Of a stretch of DNA of 64,000 nt, positions 33,692 to 48,127 are shown in pieces. The DNA comes from Medicago truncatula (lineage: Eukaryota; Streptophyta; Magnoliopsida; Fabales; Fabaceae), in NCBI RefSeq assembly GCF_003473485.1, contig NC_053045.1, positions 4,242,501-4,306,500 of the forward strand, in the 5' to 3' direction. The notes under the pieces were generated by a model. That model saw nothing but the letters and a program-made list of their open reading frames with translations. It had not been told where the DNA came from and ran no database searches. The first letter of the stretch is position 1. Every line of letters begins with the position of its first letter. The translations under genes and the position numbers were made by a program.

Positions 33692-34922
33692 CTCTGAAAC
33701 AATTTTATTGACCATTTCTTTCTTCTTAACTCCTTCAATTGCCCACAATTTTAACTGGTGCTTTGAAACTCTCTGAAGAAACAGGAATCACAAAAGATAA
33801 CGTTAGAAAGAATTGAAGAAGAAATATATGTTCCTTTGATTTCATGATGCTACTTTTGATTTTATAGACATGAACATTTTCTAAGATCAAATTATCATAC
33901 TATAAAGTATTGATAAGAAACAGACTATTCTAACCAATGGTAACAAATTATTTTCACACTTCAATCTGATCTATGGTTGTGAATAGATAAAAATAAAACA
34001 AACTGTTAAAAGTTTACAAAATAATCCTTTTCCTCAATATAAACCAAGACTGAGTTTGAAAAGCAAAATTCGTTTAGAGCTGTAATCAGCTTTTGTAGTT
34101 ATTTAATAATCATGTTCTGATATGTTCATGTCAATTCAATGCATAAAGTTGCAATACAAATTCACATATCAGTTTCTTGGTCCAAAATTCAACTCAAATT
34201 AACCAAATTTTAGTTAGTAAAGCTTTGAATGTAAAGACTAATGTTATAATAGTCTTCAGAGAGTTTATATACTATAAATGGATGAGTAGCCGCACATATT
34301 TCACATACATGAATAATACTAGAGTCCCATAATCGCCGCATTTCTAAGTTAGCTGTCCTAGCAACAATTCCATATTGCAATGCCTTACTTCCGGAATGCC
34401 TGTATTGTCTCTGACGAAATGAAAATTAACAGAAGCAGAATCAGAGGCAATTCTAAGTCATTAAAACTCATAAAAGCTTATTAGTCATAATCTCTCAAAG
34501 CTACACATGTGAGCATTTTTTCAAGTCCCAATTCTGACTTTAAGTACTAAATTGATTTGATTGTTCAATCCAATTTCTGTAAAGTAAATTTTAGTACTAT
34601 TATACCATGATTTCAAGTCCCTATATTGATTGTGCAAGACATATAATGCAAGGAAGAAGGTAACAAAAATGTTTTGGTCTTACTCTACAGCTCATACAAT
34701 ATCTACAAATATAGAACTATAAAACATGGTTACGTTCTGTTTTATTTTAAGAATGTGATTCTTAATATATCTGGATTAGATTGGTCAATTATAAAACCAA
34801 TAACATGTATATCTGTTGATAAATCTTAATTTTCGGCAATAATGTGTAGAACAAATTCGAAATCAATAAGCAGAGATTACAGCATATATTATTTGAGAAG
34901 CTCCGGAAGACAAATACGCCAT
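33692..34922 (-). other. Upstream exon module of TNL-3 (blocks C, B and A)
   Basis: C 34922-34881 (MAYLSSGASQIIYA, donor GTAATC), B 34410-34309 (34 codons, RQYRHSGSKALQYGIVART, donor GTATGT), A 33772-33692 (27 codons, KLWAIEGVKKKEMVNKIVSE, donor GTGATT). Lengths and phase match TNL-1 and TNL-2. A phase-0 acceptor at 33389 joins AVAEKA ahead of the CCG that replaces the usual TIR ATG. If this module is translated, loss of that ATG would not matter. Confidence 0.5.
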
Positions 34923-35094
34923 TGAATTGGAACAATTTCACACGGAACAATCTTTCTTCGTCTCTAGAACCTTGAACATCACAATAAGGGAAACACAAGA
35001 TTATACCGGAGAAAGAGAAAAGAAACTATATGATTGATTGAAGCTAGAACATTATATATACTCTCTACAAGAAATTAAAATTAATAGTCATAAC

Positions 35095-35930
35095 CATAAG
35101 GAGGGGAAGGAAGATGATGTCATCATAAATATCATGTCATATAAGCAGGCAATTACTGAGTACGACCTTCAATGCTTTACCTTCTAGAGATCTGATACAC
35201 TTGAGAATGTGAACTGGTGCACATTTACACTCCCATATATAGCATCAAATCTTTATATTACATCAATATTGAAGTCACCATTATTCAAATAAAAAATTGC
35301 AGAGTCAAACGTTGACTTGCCAAACTGTATAGATGATGGAATTATCTGTATCAACCATGTGACAATGACATGTACTCCCATGTGAATGAATTTGAATTCT
35401 CTCAATTCAAACTCCCTATCAATATCTCTCAATCTTCTCTATCTCTCTCATTAATTAATCTTGAATATTTTTGGCATATTTAGGTGATTTGGATGGAAAT
35501 TGTTTTTATTGCTATAATTGATTCTAACTTGAAGCTATGATTTAAATCTTTTGACTCCAAACGTAATTTTTACAGTAAAATTTATGGTTCAACTCACTTT
35601 TATGCGAACATAAGGAGGGGAAGGAGGATGATATCGTCATCATTGTCGTCGCCATCATCATATATCATATATTCAAGCAATTTCAAACCTTCAATGCTTT
35701 AGCTGCTATAGATCTGATTCAAGTTTCTCTCATATGAAAGAAGTAATGTCATTGACCTTACAGTTTAAAATATTAATTCCTGCACATTCCCACTCCCACA
35801 TTATTGGATTTGTACATTAGACAAATCTTATAGTCACCATTATTGGATTTGTATACATGCTGGAATTATCTGTATGAATGAACAATGTGACTATGACATG
35901 CGGTTATCTTCAAATATAAATATTTTAAAT
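35095..35930 (-). promoter_or_regulatory. TNL-3 promoter and leader region, tandemly duplicated
   Basis: Two copies of the leader-exon end occur: 35167 (minus aaagcattgaag, donor GTCGTA) and 35689 (minus aaagcattgaag, donor GTTTGA). Each is followed upstream by the shared block ending in tggaattatctgtat (35337-35351 and 35858-35872). W-box cores: TTGACT 35312-35317 and TTGACC 35752-35757. Other TNL loci have a single copy. Confidence 0.55.
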
Positions 35931-37304
35931 TAAGTGATTGGACTCAAATAGTTAATAAACTCCACCTATAGATGAATTTTTTAGAATAATCCAAGTTTGA
36001 TTCCAGTGTAGAACAATTATTGATCAGACTTTATGCATCTCTCGTCAAATTCTGGATTATTAGAGTTCTTTCCCTAAGAACAGGAGGTTAGCACACCAAA
36101 AAGTATGACATTTACCTTACTTCTTCAATCTAGAAGGTAAATTAAGAAACATTTGTTTGGTATAACTAGATAAGGTCCATTCACTTGCAGTCATTTGCAC
36201 ATAAAGACACTCAATGAGCTGAGTTTCATGTACTTCTGCAATCCCCTTGTGCTATGCTTCTTTACCTGCCTCAACTATTGGAAATGCTTCTTTAACTGCT
36301 GGAAAAAAGAAAAAGAAAAGAAAACAAATATATTTTAATGGACTACTTATAGTTTTGTTTTAAAGCACTTAATATGTCTCTATGAGTAATGTTGAGAGCT
36401 CGACTGTTAACCGTATTTACTTACATCAAACTATAGACTTGTTGTCTAAATCAACTTCCTCTTATTTGGAAAACCTACACTGACTATCACTTAGTTGAGC
36501 ATGAGAAAGGTCATAGTCAAAGAAAAATATTTGAGGTAGCTTGAAGGTGCTATATGTTGATCAAAGAAGCATGCTTATTTCTTCTGCATATGAGGAATTT
36601 ATCTGCTACTAGTGTTTGAATCTGTATTGTTATTTGTTTCCTTGTCATTTCTTAAGCTATATCATCCTCTGGCTCTGTGTCTTCTTTGTGCATATATATG
36701 AGTTTTTATATGCTTGATCTTTCATCAAGAGTGACATCACCCAACTCTTTCTTACAGTCATTTCTTAGTTCACTTTTTGTATATTCTTTTTGTGAAAAAA
36801 CAAAAAAGAAAAGTAACATAAATATGATCTGTAAAAAGTAACCAACATGTAATAGTGGCTCTGAATCAAATGAAAACAAAAGCACCTTAGTTTATATTAG
36901 CAATTAAGAACACATTCATTATTCACCTGGTTAAACAATAATACTCAGATGTTTAAAACAAAATCCTCATATCCTATATACACATTAAACACAATTACAT
37001 GATCTGAACCATTGAATAAAGATCAGATAGTCCATATTCCAACTTTTGTAAAACGAGTCCATACTGATAATACAATGTCGAAAGCCTTCTAATCTTGATC
37101 CGCCGGTACATATCATCAACAAATGTGTGATTGCATATACGAAAACTCAAATGAATTATGAGAACTACTTAGTTAGAGCTTATCATGATGGAATGATGAG
37201 GCTTTTTCTACACATGTAATCAAAGACAAGAAGCTTATCTTCTAAGCTTGGGAAGGAAAAACATAGAATCATAATAATGTAAAATACATTTTACACTAAA
37301 ATAA

Positions 37305-40300
37305 TCACATCTCAATTCCGCTTGAAATATTTCGAGTAGAATCAGGCAATCCCATCATCTGAATGAAATTATGATCTGCTGAGGTATCTATTATGTTAAC
37401 ACCAAACCCTTTTAGCACCATGCATATATCTGAATAACTTCGAGGGTGCATGGATGATAAACGTGTTGTTACCTTGATTTTAAACCTTGTAATATCTTTG
37501 GCTTTGCTATTTAGGTAGCAAGAGCATTGTTGGTCATAGATCATAAAAACATGATCAGACACAATAATGGAAGATGGCCTAGATATGTAGAGTTCAAAAT
37601 AGTCCTCCTCTTTACCTTGGCCCTCAACACAAAGAGTGATGTTAAATTTCAACATGTCAACAATTAACCGGTTCCCACCAAGTACAAAACAGAAAATGTA
37701 GCCGAGGAAACGGGAATGCGATGTAGAAGAAGGTAGATCAATGGCTACATAATCCGTTGTTGTCTTATATTCAAACCAATCTGGAACACAGCTCCCTGGA
37801 TACACATAAAGTGCTTGATGAGAATCATCTTCGTTATAATTGTTGAACTTATTGTGAAATTCATCTCTAGAAGCTGATACATGTTGGTATGCAAATTTGG
37901 TAATGTTTATTTGAGCATTAAACACAATATTTGCGAGTGAATGCTCGTCCAATTTCAAGCAATTCGCAAACACAACCCTTTTCCTGTTCTCCTTGAATTG
38001 TTCAGCAATTGAAGGGAACAACACAGTCTTCAGTGCTGTGCACTCTTGCGCGAGTAGAATTTCAAGAGATGGAGGAAGCACTGGTAGATTTTGCAGTTTC
38101 TGACAATATCTTACCTCTAGATATTGTAGTTTTATTAGATTCTTAAAACATGAAGGAAAATTTTCAATGGAACAATTTCCTAAATGTAGGATTTCAAGCT
38201 TGCTTTGACATCCAAATGATGCAGGCAATGTATTCACTTGAGTGTATCGTAAATCCAGCTCTGTCATATTCACTGATGTCACAGAGAATTTTCTTATATT
38301 TTTGCAAAATTTAAGGTTGAGATATCTTAGGGAGCTTGTATGTGTATCACTTGTTAGTTCAGTAAGGGAAGTGCAATGACTGAGATCCAATTTCTCAAGC
38401 TTTTCAAGAGACAAAATAGATGGATGCACACTAGTCAACTGACTACAAAAATGGATGTCCAGCACTTCTAGATTCAATGCTTTTGAAAAGTCCGGAAGCT
38501 CCTTCAGGTACCTTGAGAAAAAGAGTTTAACTTCTTTCAGATTCAGAAGGTTCTGCAACAAAATAAATCAAATGAAGATTTTACATGATGCATGAAATTT
38601 TGTCAATTTTGAACTAGTTAAATAAGAGAAAAAATATAATAGAAAGACACATATAACGAGTAAACAACCAATTTTGTCCCTTAACTTACACATTCTCTCT
38701 TACTTCATCCCTCAAAAGAAAATAAGTAGTCCTTAATGTTTTAAGATGGCATATGTAGCAAACATTAAGCAGTACTATATTTTTTTCATTTATTTAAAGA
38801 AAAATAAGGAGAGATAAGTTTGGAGACAAATTTGATGGTTTATTCCACATCTAATTTATAACCTGCACTCCATGCCAGAGCTTTTCAACTCGACTATATG
38901 ACAAGTCCAATATAACGAGTTTCTCAGCTGAAAATTCATCAGGCAACGATTTCAAAGGGTAATGCATCCAACTGAGGTATCTTAGTTCAGGTGGCAAAGA
39001 ATGGAGTCCTTGAGGAAGAAGATCAAAACCATCTTGATCGCATGTACTAGGGACATATAGAAATTGTAGATTTCTCATATTAGCAAATGTGGAAGGGCTT
39101 AACTTCAGTTTCCTAAGTGTTGGCAGTTGCATCCATATGCTTCTAATTGCTTCAGTCCCCTGCCAACAGAGTAGAAGATCAATTAAAACATCATTAAAAG
39201 ACGCTGATGATAAGTGTTTATGCTATGGAAATAGGTTATATATATAAAAATTAATGCTACAAGCGCTGAATTAAATTTTTTATCCAAAGGCTTTTACCGT
39301 ATCATTTTTTAATACTTCATAAACGTCATCATCCCATAACCGACTACAGCTTCCAGGGTCTCCATTTGATTCTTGGCGAACAATTTCCCTACCCATTTCT
39401 TGTATAATGTCATGCATGGATATAACATTATCTTTAGAAAAAGATATAAGACCTTTATCTTTCAACCTTTCTAACCCACTGGCTACTGAATTATCACTTT
39501 CAGAATCTTTCAACAAAAATTTTATGTAGTCCACTTTCAAATTTGATCCATTGAAAAAACATGCAAGATCTGAAAAAATCTTTTTCTCTTTGCGATCCAG
39601 ATCATCATAACTCAATCTCGTTACATCTTGAACTTTTTTACTTGGCATTTTTTTAAGCTTGTCTAGTTGACTTTCCCATACTAGCTTATCTTTTCCGCGA
39701 AGAAGATGAGCCAAAACTTTAAGAACTAATGGAATGCCTTTGGCATAATTGACCACCCTCTTTGTTAGCTCATAGTACTCAATTTCAAGTTCCTTAACTT
39801 TGAAAGCATTCAAATTGAAAAGCTCAAGTGATTTATCAAAGTCTAATGCACCTACCTCATATATATCATCAACATCTTGAGAAAGCATTTGCTTATCTCT
39901 TGTTGTTATAATGACTCTACTACCAAATCCAAACAAATCATGATCTCCAGCTAAGATTTCCATCTGATCAAAATCATTCACATCATCTAAAACAATAAGG
40001 GCTTTCATACGAGAAATCCTTGTTTTAACATAATGAGGCAATCTATTTGCAGTGTCAACTTTTACATCTTCATCTAAAAGGGCAGAAAAAAGTTTTTCTT
40101 TTAAGAAAAGCATTCCATGTTTTGCTGATTCTTCCCTTATGTTTTCTAGAAAACAACAGCCTTCATACTCAGTTTGAAGCTGGTGAAATACTTCTTCTGC
40201 AAGGGTTGTTTTGCCAATACCGCCCATGCCCCAAATCCCAACAATACGGACATCTTGTGAGTCTAGGCTTAACAATGATATTAGATGTGCAATTTGTTTG

Positions 40301-41266
40301 CCAATTCCAATGAGTCCTTTTGAGCTAATTAGGTGCTTATTGTTCAAATTCATCGACACACATTTGATGATTTCTTTAAGAAGTTGGACATCATTCCTAT
40401 ACAACAAAAGGAGATACAAAGTCTAAGATATTCAATGGAAGTTTGTTGTGAGACTGAAATATATTTAATAGTGTAACTTTGGTATATTTTAAATATAAAA
40501 CTGATGGGCTAACTTGTCCTGTAAGTAACAGTTCAAATGGTAAAAGGATGCAGAGACATGTGATATTTTGAATAATAACAACTTAAAAGCTTTACTTTCA
40601 AGTGAAACCATTCAGTTGGTGATAATTTGCATATATTTATCTTAAAAATAATGGAGGCCAGATAGTCTAAAAATTATGACGTAAAAAAATATATAAAACT
40701 TACCGAAAATCTGATGACTTAATTCCAGATAAATTAGCAGATTTGTTCAAAGCATGTCTCCAAATTTGCACCTTGGTGGAGCTATACACTCTTTGATGTT
40801 CAACAAATGCATTTTCATAACTCTTCATTTGATATCTTACATCTGCAGGATCTATCCCATAAAAAATAGGTACAACAATTTGTCCATATTTCTCTCTGCA
40901 TTGAAGTATTGTGACAAGTTCTTCCAAACACCAGCGTGAAGAAGCATAGTCTTGTGAGAATATGATCAAGGAAATTAATGATCCTTCAATTCCTCTGACA
41001 AGTGATTGTAGTATTTCATCTCCCCTCTTAAGCTCATCATCAACAAAGGCTTTTATTTTCTTTCGACGTAAAGCCTCAATCAAATGGCTAAGAAAATCCC
41101 CGCGGATGTCTTTTCCACGAAAGCTAACGAAAACATCATATTTTGTTGTTGCAATTATTGAAATTGAAGAAAATTGTGAACTTATATAAGGCCACAAGCA
41201 TGTTTTCTCTGTAAACTCAAAAATAGACAGAAGAAAGTTAGCATTGTTGAATAAAAACCTTCTCAC
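37305..41266 (-). CDS. TNL-4: TIR-NBS-LRR disease resistance protein, intact and most divergent
   Basis: Exons: 41266-40704 (TIR), 40396-39298 (NB-ARC), 39159-38863 and 38552-37305 (LRR, C-JID); GT-AG junctions; 1068 residues. The N terminus differs from the other copies: about 40 residues including CLWPYISSQFSSISIIATT precede YDVFVSFRGKDIR. TIR has WCLEEL and IDPADVR. NB-ARC: P-loop GMGGIGKTTLAEE, kinase-2 ALIVLDDVND, RNBS-B SRVIITTRD, GIPLVLKVL, FSDLACFFNG, MHD (ISMHDIIQEMG). LRRs are complete and typical (LEILHLGNCSIENFPSCF). The C-JID starts near YVYPGSCVPDWFEYKTT. No C-terminal hydrophobic tail and no upstream exon module. A likely functional receptor and possibly the oldest lineage in the array. 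Confidence 0.9.
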
Positions 41267-41499
41267 GATCGATGAGCCAAAAACTAAACTTACATAAAGT
41301 GCATATTGAATTTCTTACTTACTTGAATATAGTGTTTCACAATTTAGAAGAGAATTCCTACAAGAAAATCTTCCAATCTTCAGAATGGAATCAACCGTTG
41401 CAGTTACATACCGCCGCAACACAAAACCATGCATCATACTTTATTTGAGGAATATTAACGGATATTGACTTTTTCCACTATGGCCTGCGATTTTAGAAA

Positions 41500-41745
41500 T
41501 AGCCAATTTGATCTGATATGGAAGAAGCAAGGTCATTGACCTTACAGTTTACAGTTCAGACATACACATTCACACTCCCACAGAGCATTGGATTTGTTAA
41601 AAACCATTATTTAAATACAAAAATATAAAATAGTTAAACCATTGCATGGCAGGGGAAACTTTGACTTTCCAAACAGTTTACATGCTGAAAATATCTGTAT
41701 GAACCATGTTGCATGCACTTTCCTTTAAATTTAAATATATTAAAA
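41500..41745 (-). promoter_or_regulatory. TNL-4 promoter region with two W-boxes
   Basis: W-box cores TTGACC 41536-41541 and TTGACT 41661-41666. The common TNL promoter block (ccaaacagtttacatgctgaaaatatctgtatgaacc, then tgcactttcctttaaattt) is present although blocks A-C are absent between it and the TIR exon. Confidence 0.5.
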
Positions 41746-42839
41746 TATTAATAACTTCTTTTTTTAATAATGGTGGGTGAATAAGTTTGATTCCTCTCTT
41801 TAAATTCTCCCTCAGTTTCTCTCAATCTTTTCTATCTCTTTCTTGACTAAAAAATGTTATAATGTCACAATTATATTTCAGTTTTCTAATAATTTTCCTC
41901 TCTTCATTCAGAGAAAGATAGAGAAGATCAAAAGAGGGTTTGATTGAGAGGATCTAAATTATTTGGTTGGATTTAGTGAATAGGGATAATCTGCACTAAG
42001 TGGCTAACCCGCAAATCCCTCTTCTCCGTGTTTAGTGAGTGTGAATTTCACCACTATGCTCTTTGAAACAAAAAAAAAGTTGATGGGTCAAGTGGCTAAG
42101 GTGTCCAAATTAAATCCTAGAAGTTGATGTGTTTTAACACTAAAATTTATCGTTCAAGTCACTTCTATGCTAATGTATCCGATCATTTTTACCACTTAAC
42201 ATTCAAATCACTTTTAACCAAACTAAATTTTACATAATAAGGTCATTCCAAATCAATATTTGTCACTGAGAATCAGACACATCCAAAAATCCATGGTTGA
42301 ATGCATTGGATGAGGCTAATTCTCACCAAATATTTATGAAAGAAAAATCATATTAGACAAAAAGTTCATTGAAATTTAAAAAAGATAATACCCAATTAGC
42401 ACACAATTGTTATATTGTTGTCACATGAGAACACTTCCTGCGCAGAGTATACCAAAGCTTGAAATGGAAAATTTGTTTTGGGAAGTCGTGGTAGATAGAA
42501 AGAAGCTTTACCTCCAAAAACGATATAGCGAATCAAAGATTTTTTTGTTTTGCTGCCAATTTCCACAACCTGAAGGGTTTCTGGTGGTTGTTAGAGTCAT
42601 TAGGGTTTCCATAATTGAGCGCAAAAATTTTTACCGTTTCATTTTGGGTTTTTGCAGTTGAGAGTTTTGGAGGGAATGGAAATTTTTGGAAGGAAAATGG
42701 TTAAGATTACTTTTGGGAGGAACCAACGTAATAATGGAATTTTTTTATGAAAACAGATTAAAATTAGGTGTGGCATACTCCCATGTAAGATCATATATAA
42801 TGTTAACCTCCTAAACTTAAATAAAGATTTACACAATGA

Positions 42840-43360
42840 ATTGAGGAGAGGGTTTGGAAGGAAATAAGATTAATTGGGTGAGTTGGGAGAAGGTGTGTCG
42901 GTCAAAAGAAGGAGGACTCGAAGTAAAAAACTTGTACTTATTTCATTTAAAGTTACGAAGAAAATGGTTATGGAGGTGCATTGCGGAAAATGGTACTATT
43001 TGGTTCAGGTTAATAAAGTATAGGTACAGTCCAGTTTCAGGAAAATTGCTCCATCCAGATACCGTGTAGTCGGGAAGGATAGACTCGTTATGGTGGCGAT
43101 ATTTATGTTCTATTGGAAAGGCATGTGAAGTCGAACCAAACTGGTTTACAAATTAAGTTAAGTGAGTAGTTGGAAACGGTGAAAAGTGAAAACACATTGT
43201 TTTGGAGAGATCTATGGCTTGGGAATCAACCTTTATGCGATCAGTTCCCTGTTCTCTTTAATTTGGCAGATGATATACCAAATTATTTAAGTTGTATTGG
43301 AGTCTCACACAGGTTGTCGGGAGATTTTAAGGAAAAATCCATGTTCATTTAACATAGTAT
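42840..43360 (+). pseudogene. LINE reverse transcriptase C-terminal fragment
   Basis: 42848-43067 reads GLEGNKINWVSWEKVCRSKEGG then LKLRRKWLWRC and IWFRLIKYRY; 43170-43352 reads NTLFWRDLWLGNQPLCDQFP. These are the usual conserved words of the region after the reverse transcriptase domain (zf-RVT) in plant LINEs. Frames change between the parts and stops occur, so it is a relic. Confidence 0.75.
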
Positions 43361-44069
43361 TTGAGTTGGGTTAAGGATTTAAATTGTCAGATTTAAGTGC
43401 TATATATGAATACTAACAATTGGTCAAGGAAACTCTTTGGCAGCAAGTGAAGCTTCCCCCTACCGCAAACCAACCACATGTTGGTGTCTCCTTCAAAAAC
43501 TGTACTTATGAAGAATTCAACAAATTTTATTTTTGTTATTTAAATGAAGTTACACTTTAATGTGTTACAAAGAAAAATTAATTATAGAAGTTCTCAGTTA
43601 AACAGAAAAACTAGAGATAACCTACAACTTCCAATTACCTCTGAAGTCATTGTCCTATAGCTTCATTTTCAACCTATATATAAGGCTAAATCAAGAAATA
43701 TTTGTTTGTTATCACAAGATAATTTCCATTTACTTGCATACAAAGAACAATCAGTGAGATGAGTTTCATACATTTACTTCTGCAGTCTCCTTAAGCTATG
43801 TTTTCTTTACCTGCCTCAAGTATTTGAAATGCCACAACCAATGCATCAAACTGCATAACAAAAATTAAATATATTGTAATCGACTACATATAGTTGTGTT
43901 TTAAAGAACTTAATAGGTGTAAGTATTAAAATTATAATTATAAGAAGTAATATTAGTAAATCAACCGTTAACTGTGTCTACTTACATCAATCTATAGACT
44001 TGTGACTAAATCAACTTCTTCATCTTCAGTTGGATACTAACCACAGTCCTATTCCATTGGTTAACATAA

Positions 44070-47000
44070 TCAAACAATTCCCATTTGTTGAATGAGATTC
44101 CTATATGTTGAGTGGTTTATGGGGCTGATTCCTAACCCTTTTAATTCAACCTCTGGTCTCATTCTATAGACATTGATTTCTGTCCTTGCCGTAACCTTGA
44201 TTTTAAACCTTCTCTTATTGTTTGCTATGCTAGTTAGGTAGTGAGAAAATGGTTGGTCGTATATCATGCACACATGATCTGATGCAATACCGAGACGTGT
44301 TCTATCCATGTATATATTGACGCCACCCTTTTCATCGTCACCTTCAGCATCATTTGTAGTGATGTTCAATTCAATTCGGTCACAATAATGGATGTCCTTA
44401 GCAAGGACAAAGCAAAAAACAAAGCCCAGCAAAGGGGAGAGATAATGTGGAGAGAGATCAACAATCATGTCATCCTTTGTTGTCTTGTACTCCAACCACT
44501 CTGGAATACTACTTCCAGGATAAACATACACTGCTTGATAAGAATCAAAGTTATCTTTGTAATCAACATAACTTTCAACGTGATCATGTTCCAGTGTCGA
44601 TAAATGTTGATATGTAAACTTTATCAAATTCATTTGCAGATTCAACCCAATATTTATGAGAGAATGTTCATCCAAGTTCCAGCAATTCCAGAACTCAATC
44701 CTTTTCTTGTTTTCCTTGAATTGTTCAGAAACTGTTGAAGGGAACAATACAGTCTTCAGTGATCTACATTCAACAAGTAGAGTTTCAACTGATGAAGGAA
44801 GCTCGGGTAGAACCAGGAGCTTTGAGCAAAATCGTATGTCTAATTTTCTTAGTCTTGTAAGATTCTTGATGCTTGAAGGTATGCTCTCAATTTCACTGTA
44901 TCTTAAAACCAGTATTTCTAGCCTGCTTTGACATCCAAAAGATGATGGCAGTGCATTGATACAAATGTTAGTTAGATCTAGTTCAATTAAATTATAAGTT
45001 GTCACTGAGAATGTCCTTAGGCTCTTGCAAGATCCAAGGTTGAGATAATGGAGGGAGCTTAAATGGGAATTGCTTGCAAATGTTGTAAGGGAAAAGCAAA
45101 GACTTAGGTCCAAATGCACAAGCTTGTCAAGAGAGAAAATAGATGGATGGACGCTTTTCAAATTATGACAATGTGCCATATTCAATACTTTAAGATTAGT
45201 AGCTTTTGAAAAGTCAGGTAACTCCTTCAGGAATTTCGAATAGGAGAGTCTAACCTCTTTTAAATTAACTAGATCCTGATACAAAATTAAAAAACAAATG
45301 GTGGCATCAAGCATAAGAACCAAACAGTCTCGATGGTATTTCTGATTAAGAGAAATTTATCTTGAAGAGAAATATTCACTTACCTGCACTCCACACCAAA
45401 GCTTTTCCACTAGACTATCTGACAAGTCCAATATAACAAGATTCTTTGCAGAAAACTTCTCTGGGAATGATTTTAGAGGGTAATTCATCCAAGAAAGATA
45501 TCTTAGATCAGTTGGAAAAGATTGAAGCCCTTGAGGAAGAAGAACCAAACAGTCTCGGTCGTATTTCTGATTCCATAAAAAGTCTTCACCGAATTCATAT
45601 TCACCACGAAAATCCAAAAATTGCAGGTTGGTCATCTTAGCAAATGCATGAGAGCTTAACATCAGCTTTCTTCTTCCTGACAAGTCTACACTTATGCTTC
45701 TAATAACATCAGTACCCTGCATGAATGTAAGAGAAAAATTTAAAATTAGTTAAAGCCGTATTTTTAGCCAAAATGACAAACGTCGTCTAAAAATACGTAT
45801 TATGTTTACCTTGTCATTTTCCAATACATCACAAATGTCATCATGATCCCATAATCGACTGCGTTTTCTAGGGTCTGCACTAGATTCTTGGCGAACAACC
45901 TCCCGACCCATTTCTTGTAGAATGTCATGCATAGATATAATATTATCTTCAGAAATAGTTATAAGAGCTTTATCTCTCAACCTTTCTAAACCAACAGCCA
46001 CTGAATTATCGCTTTCACAATCTTTCAATAAAAGTTTCATGTAATCCACTTTCAAATTCAACCCGTTGAAGAAACATGCAATATCTAAAAAATACTTTTT
46101 CTCTAAACGATCAAGATCATCATAACTTAGTCTCATTACATCATGAACTTTTTGAACTGGCAGTCTTTTAAGTTTGTCTAGCTGACTTTCCCATACTTCT
46201 TTATTTTTTCCACGAAGCATATGAGCCAAAACTTTAAGAACTAATGGAATTCCTTTGGCATAATCGATCACCTTCTTTGATAGCTCAAAGTACACCGTTT
46301 CAAGATGACGTTGTTTAAATGCATTCAAGTTGAAAAGCTCAAGTGCTTCACTAGAATCCAATACCCCAACCTCATATACATGATCAACTTCATTACAAAT
46401 AAGTACTTGCATGTCTCTAGTTGTGACAATTATCCTACTATCAGATAGAAGCCAATCAAGTGTTCCAAATAACATCTCTATCTGACCTTCTTCCTTAACG
46501 TCATCAAGAACAATAAGGACCTTCATACGGCCAATCCTTCTCTCAATATAACTAGACAACCCATTTGGTGAATCGATTTTCACATCTTCTGCTAATAGTC
46601 TAGAAAAAAGTTTTTCTTTCAAAAATGTTATTCCATGTCTTCCTAATTCTTCACTTACCTTTGCCAAAAAACAACAACCTTCATATTCAGAGCAATTTTG
46701 TTTAAAAATTTCTTCGGCAATAGTTGTCTTGCCAATACCTCCCATACCCCAAATTCCAATAACACGAACCTTTTCTGACTCTTGACGTAACAACGATTCT
46801 AAATGAGCCATTGGTTTGCCAATTCCAATAAGTCCTTTTGTGTTAATAGGGTGCTTGCTCAACCTTTTCATCACAAGATTGATGATTTCTTCAAGTAGTT
46901 CGGCGTCATTCCTATACAACAAAAGATAAAGATAAAGGCCTACGAAGCACTAACATAGACACAAACATTGAACATGACACCGACACATAGACCCTGATGA

Positions 47001-48127
47001 TAACTTAAGAAAATAGAAGTGATTAAATGTAACCATGTGTCTTTTTGTGTAGATGTAGGACGTTGACACGTATCGGACACTAGACATGTCTTTTTGTGCA
47101 ACCATATGAAGTGTTTGTACTATATAGTTAATGGCACTACTACAAACGTATTTCGTTGAAAGTTTGTAATGAGAGGTTCAACACCCATGATGGAAAGTCT
47201 CTGTCTTTCCCTTCCTCCTTAGTAAGATCAAGGACTAAAAATGTGATGTGTCCTACATCTTTCGTCTATAGAAGCTGCCAACAAACAACAATGATCACAA
47301 TCATGCCATTTTTGTTTTAGTGAATCCTAAGTGTGTCCAATCGGGAATCAGAGACTAATTCCAACTGAGATTCATATTAATCCCAACACAGACAAGTTGT
47401 AGGTGTTGGCGGCCAACACTCAGTGGGATTTAGTCCCACATCGGATAGATAGGATTCTTGAGAAGAGTTTATAAATATGAGGCATTCCTCACCATATGAG
47501 CCGGTGTCGTAGGGATGAGTTAGGCCTTGATATTTGTGATAGTAGGATTAACTACTATAAATAAAGGTTGTCTTTTTTGTTGTATCTAAGCAAATGAGCT
47601 TATGCTCTATATATAAAACAACTATATAGCTGCTAGAAAATTTATGGGGAGGAAAGAACTAACCGATAATCTAATGACTTAATTCCTGACAAGTTAGCAG
47701 ATTTGTTCAAAGCATATCTCCATATCTGCACCTTCAACGAACTATGCCTTTTTTCAAGTTCAGCAAATGCATTTCCATAACTCTTTTTTAGATGTCGTAC
47801 GTTTGTAGGATCTACCCCATAGAAAACAGGTATTACAATCTGTCCATATTTCTCTTTGCAATCAATTATTTTCAAAAGTTCTTCTAAACACCAACTTGAA
47901 GAAGCATAGTTTTCTGAGAATATGATCAATGAAATGAATGATCCTTCTATTGCTTCTACAAGTGAATTCGATATGTCATCTCCCCTCTTAAGTTTGTCAT
48001 CAACAAAGGCATTTATTTGCTTTCGAGAAAAAGCCTTAGCCAAATGGCCAAGAAAGCCGTGGCGGATGTCCTCACCCCTAAAGTTTACGAAAACATCATA
48101 CTTTGGTTGAGGAGCATTGTTAGACAT
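44070..48127 (-). CDS. TNL-5: TIR-NBS-LRR disease resistance protein, open in all core exons
   Basis: Exons: 48127-47664 (TIR), 46911-45810 (NB-ARC), 45716-45384 and 45275-44070 (LRR, C-JID); GT-AG junctions; 1034 residues from MSNNAPQ. TIR: YDVFVNFRGEDIR (Asn for the usual Ser), WCLEELLKI, DPTNVR. NB-ARC: GMGGIGKTTIAEE, VLIVLDDVKEE, SRIIVTTRD, GIPLVLKVL, FLDIACFFNG, ISMHDILQEMG. The first LRR exon is 12 codons longer than in TNL-1, 3 and 4 (insert near GEDFLWNQKYD). The C-JID has YPGSSIPEWLEYKTT. A one-base insertion near 44080 ends the protein at QQMGIV, removing the C-terminal tail found in TNL-1 and TNL-3. Likely functional. Confidence 0.9.
47433..47477 (+). promoter_or_regulatory. snRNA-type promoter signature in TNL-5 intron 1
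   Basis: gtcccacatcg (47433-47443) followed about 25 bases on by tttataaata. It is preceded by a ttggcggccaac palindrome (47406-47417). No snRNA sequence follows. The surrounding 100 bases look like a dispersed repeat. Confidence 0.4.
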
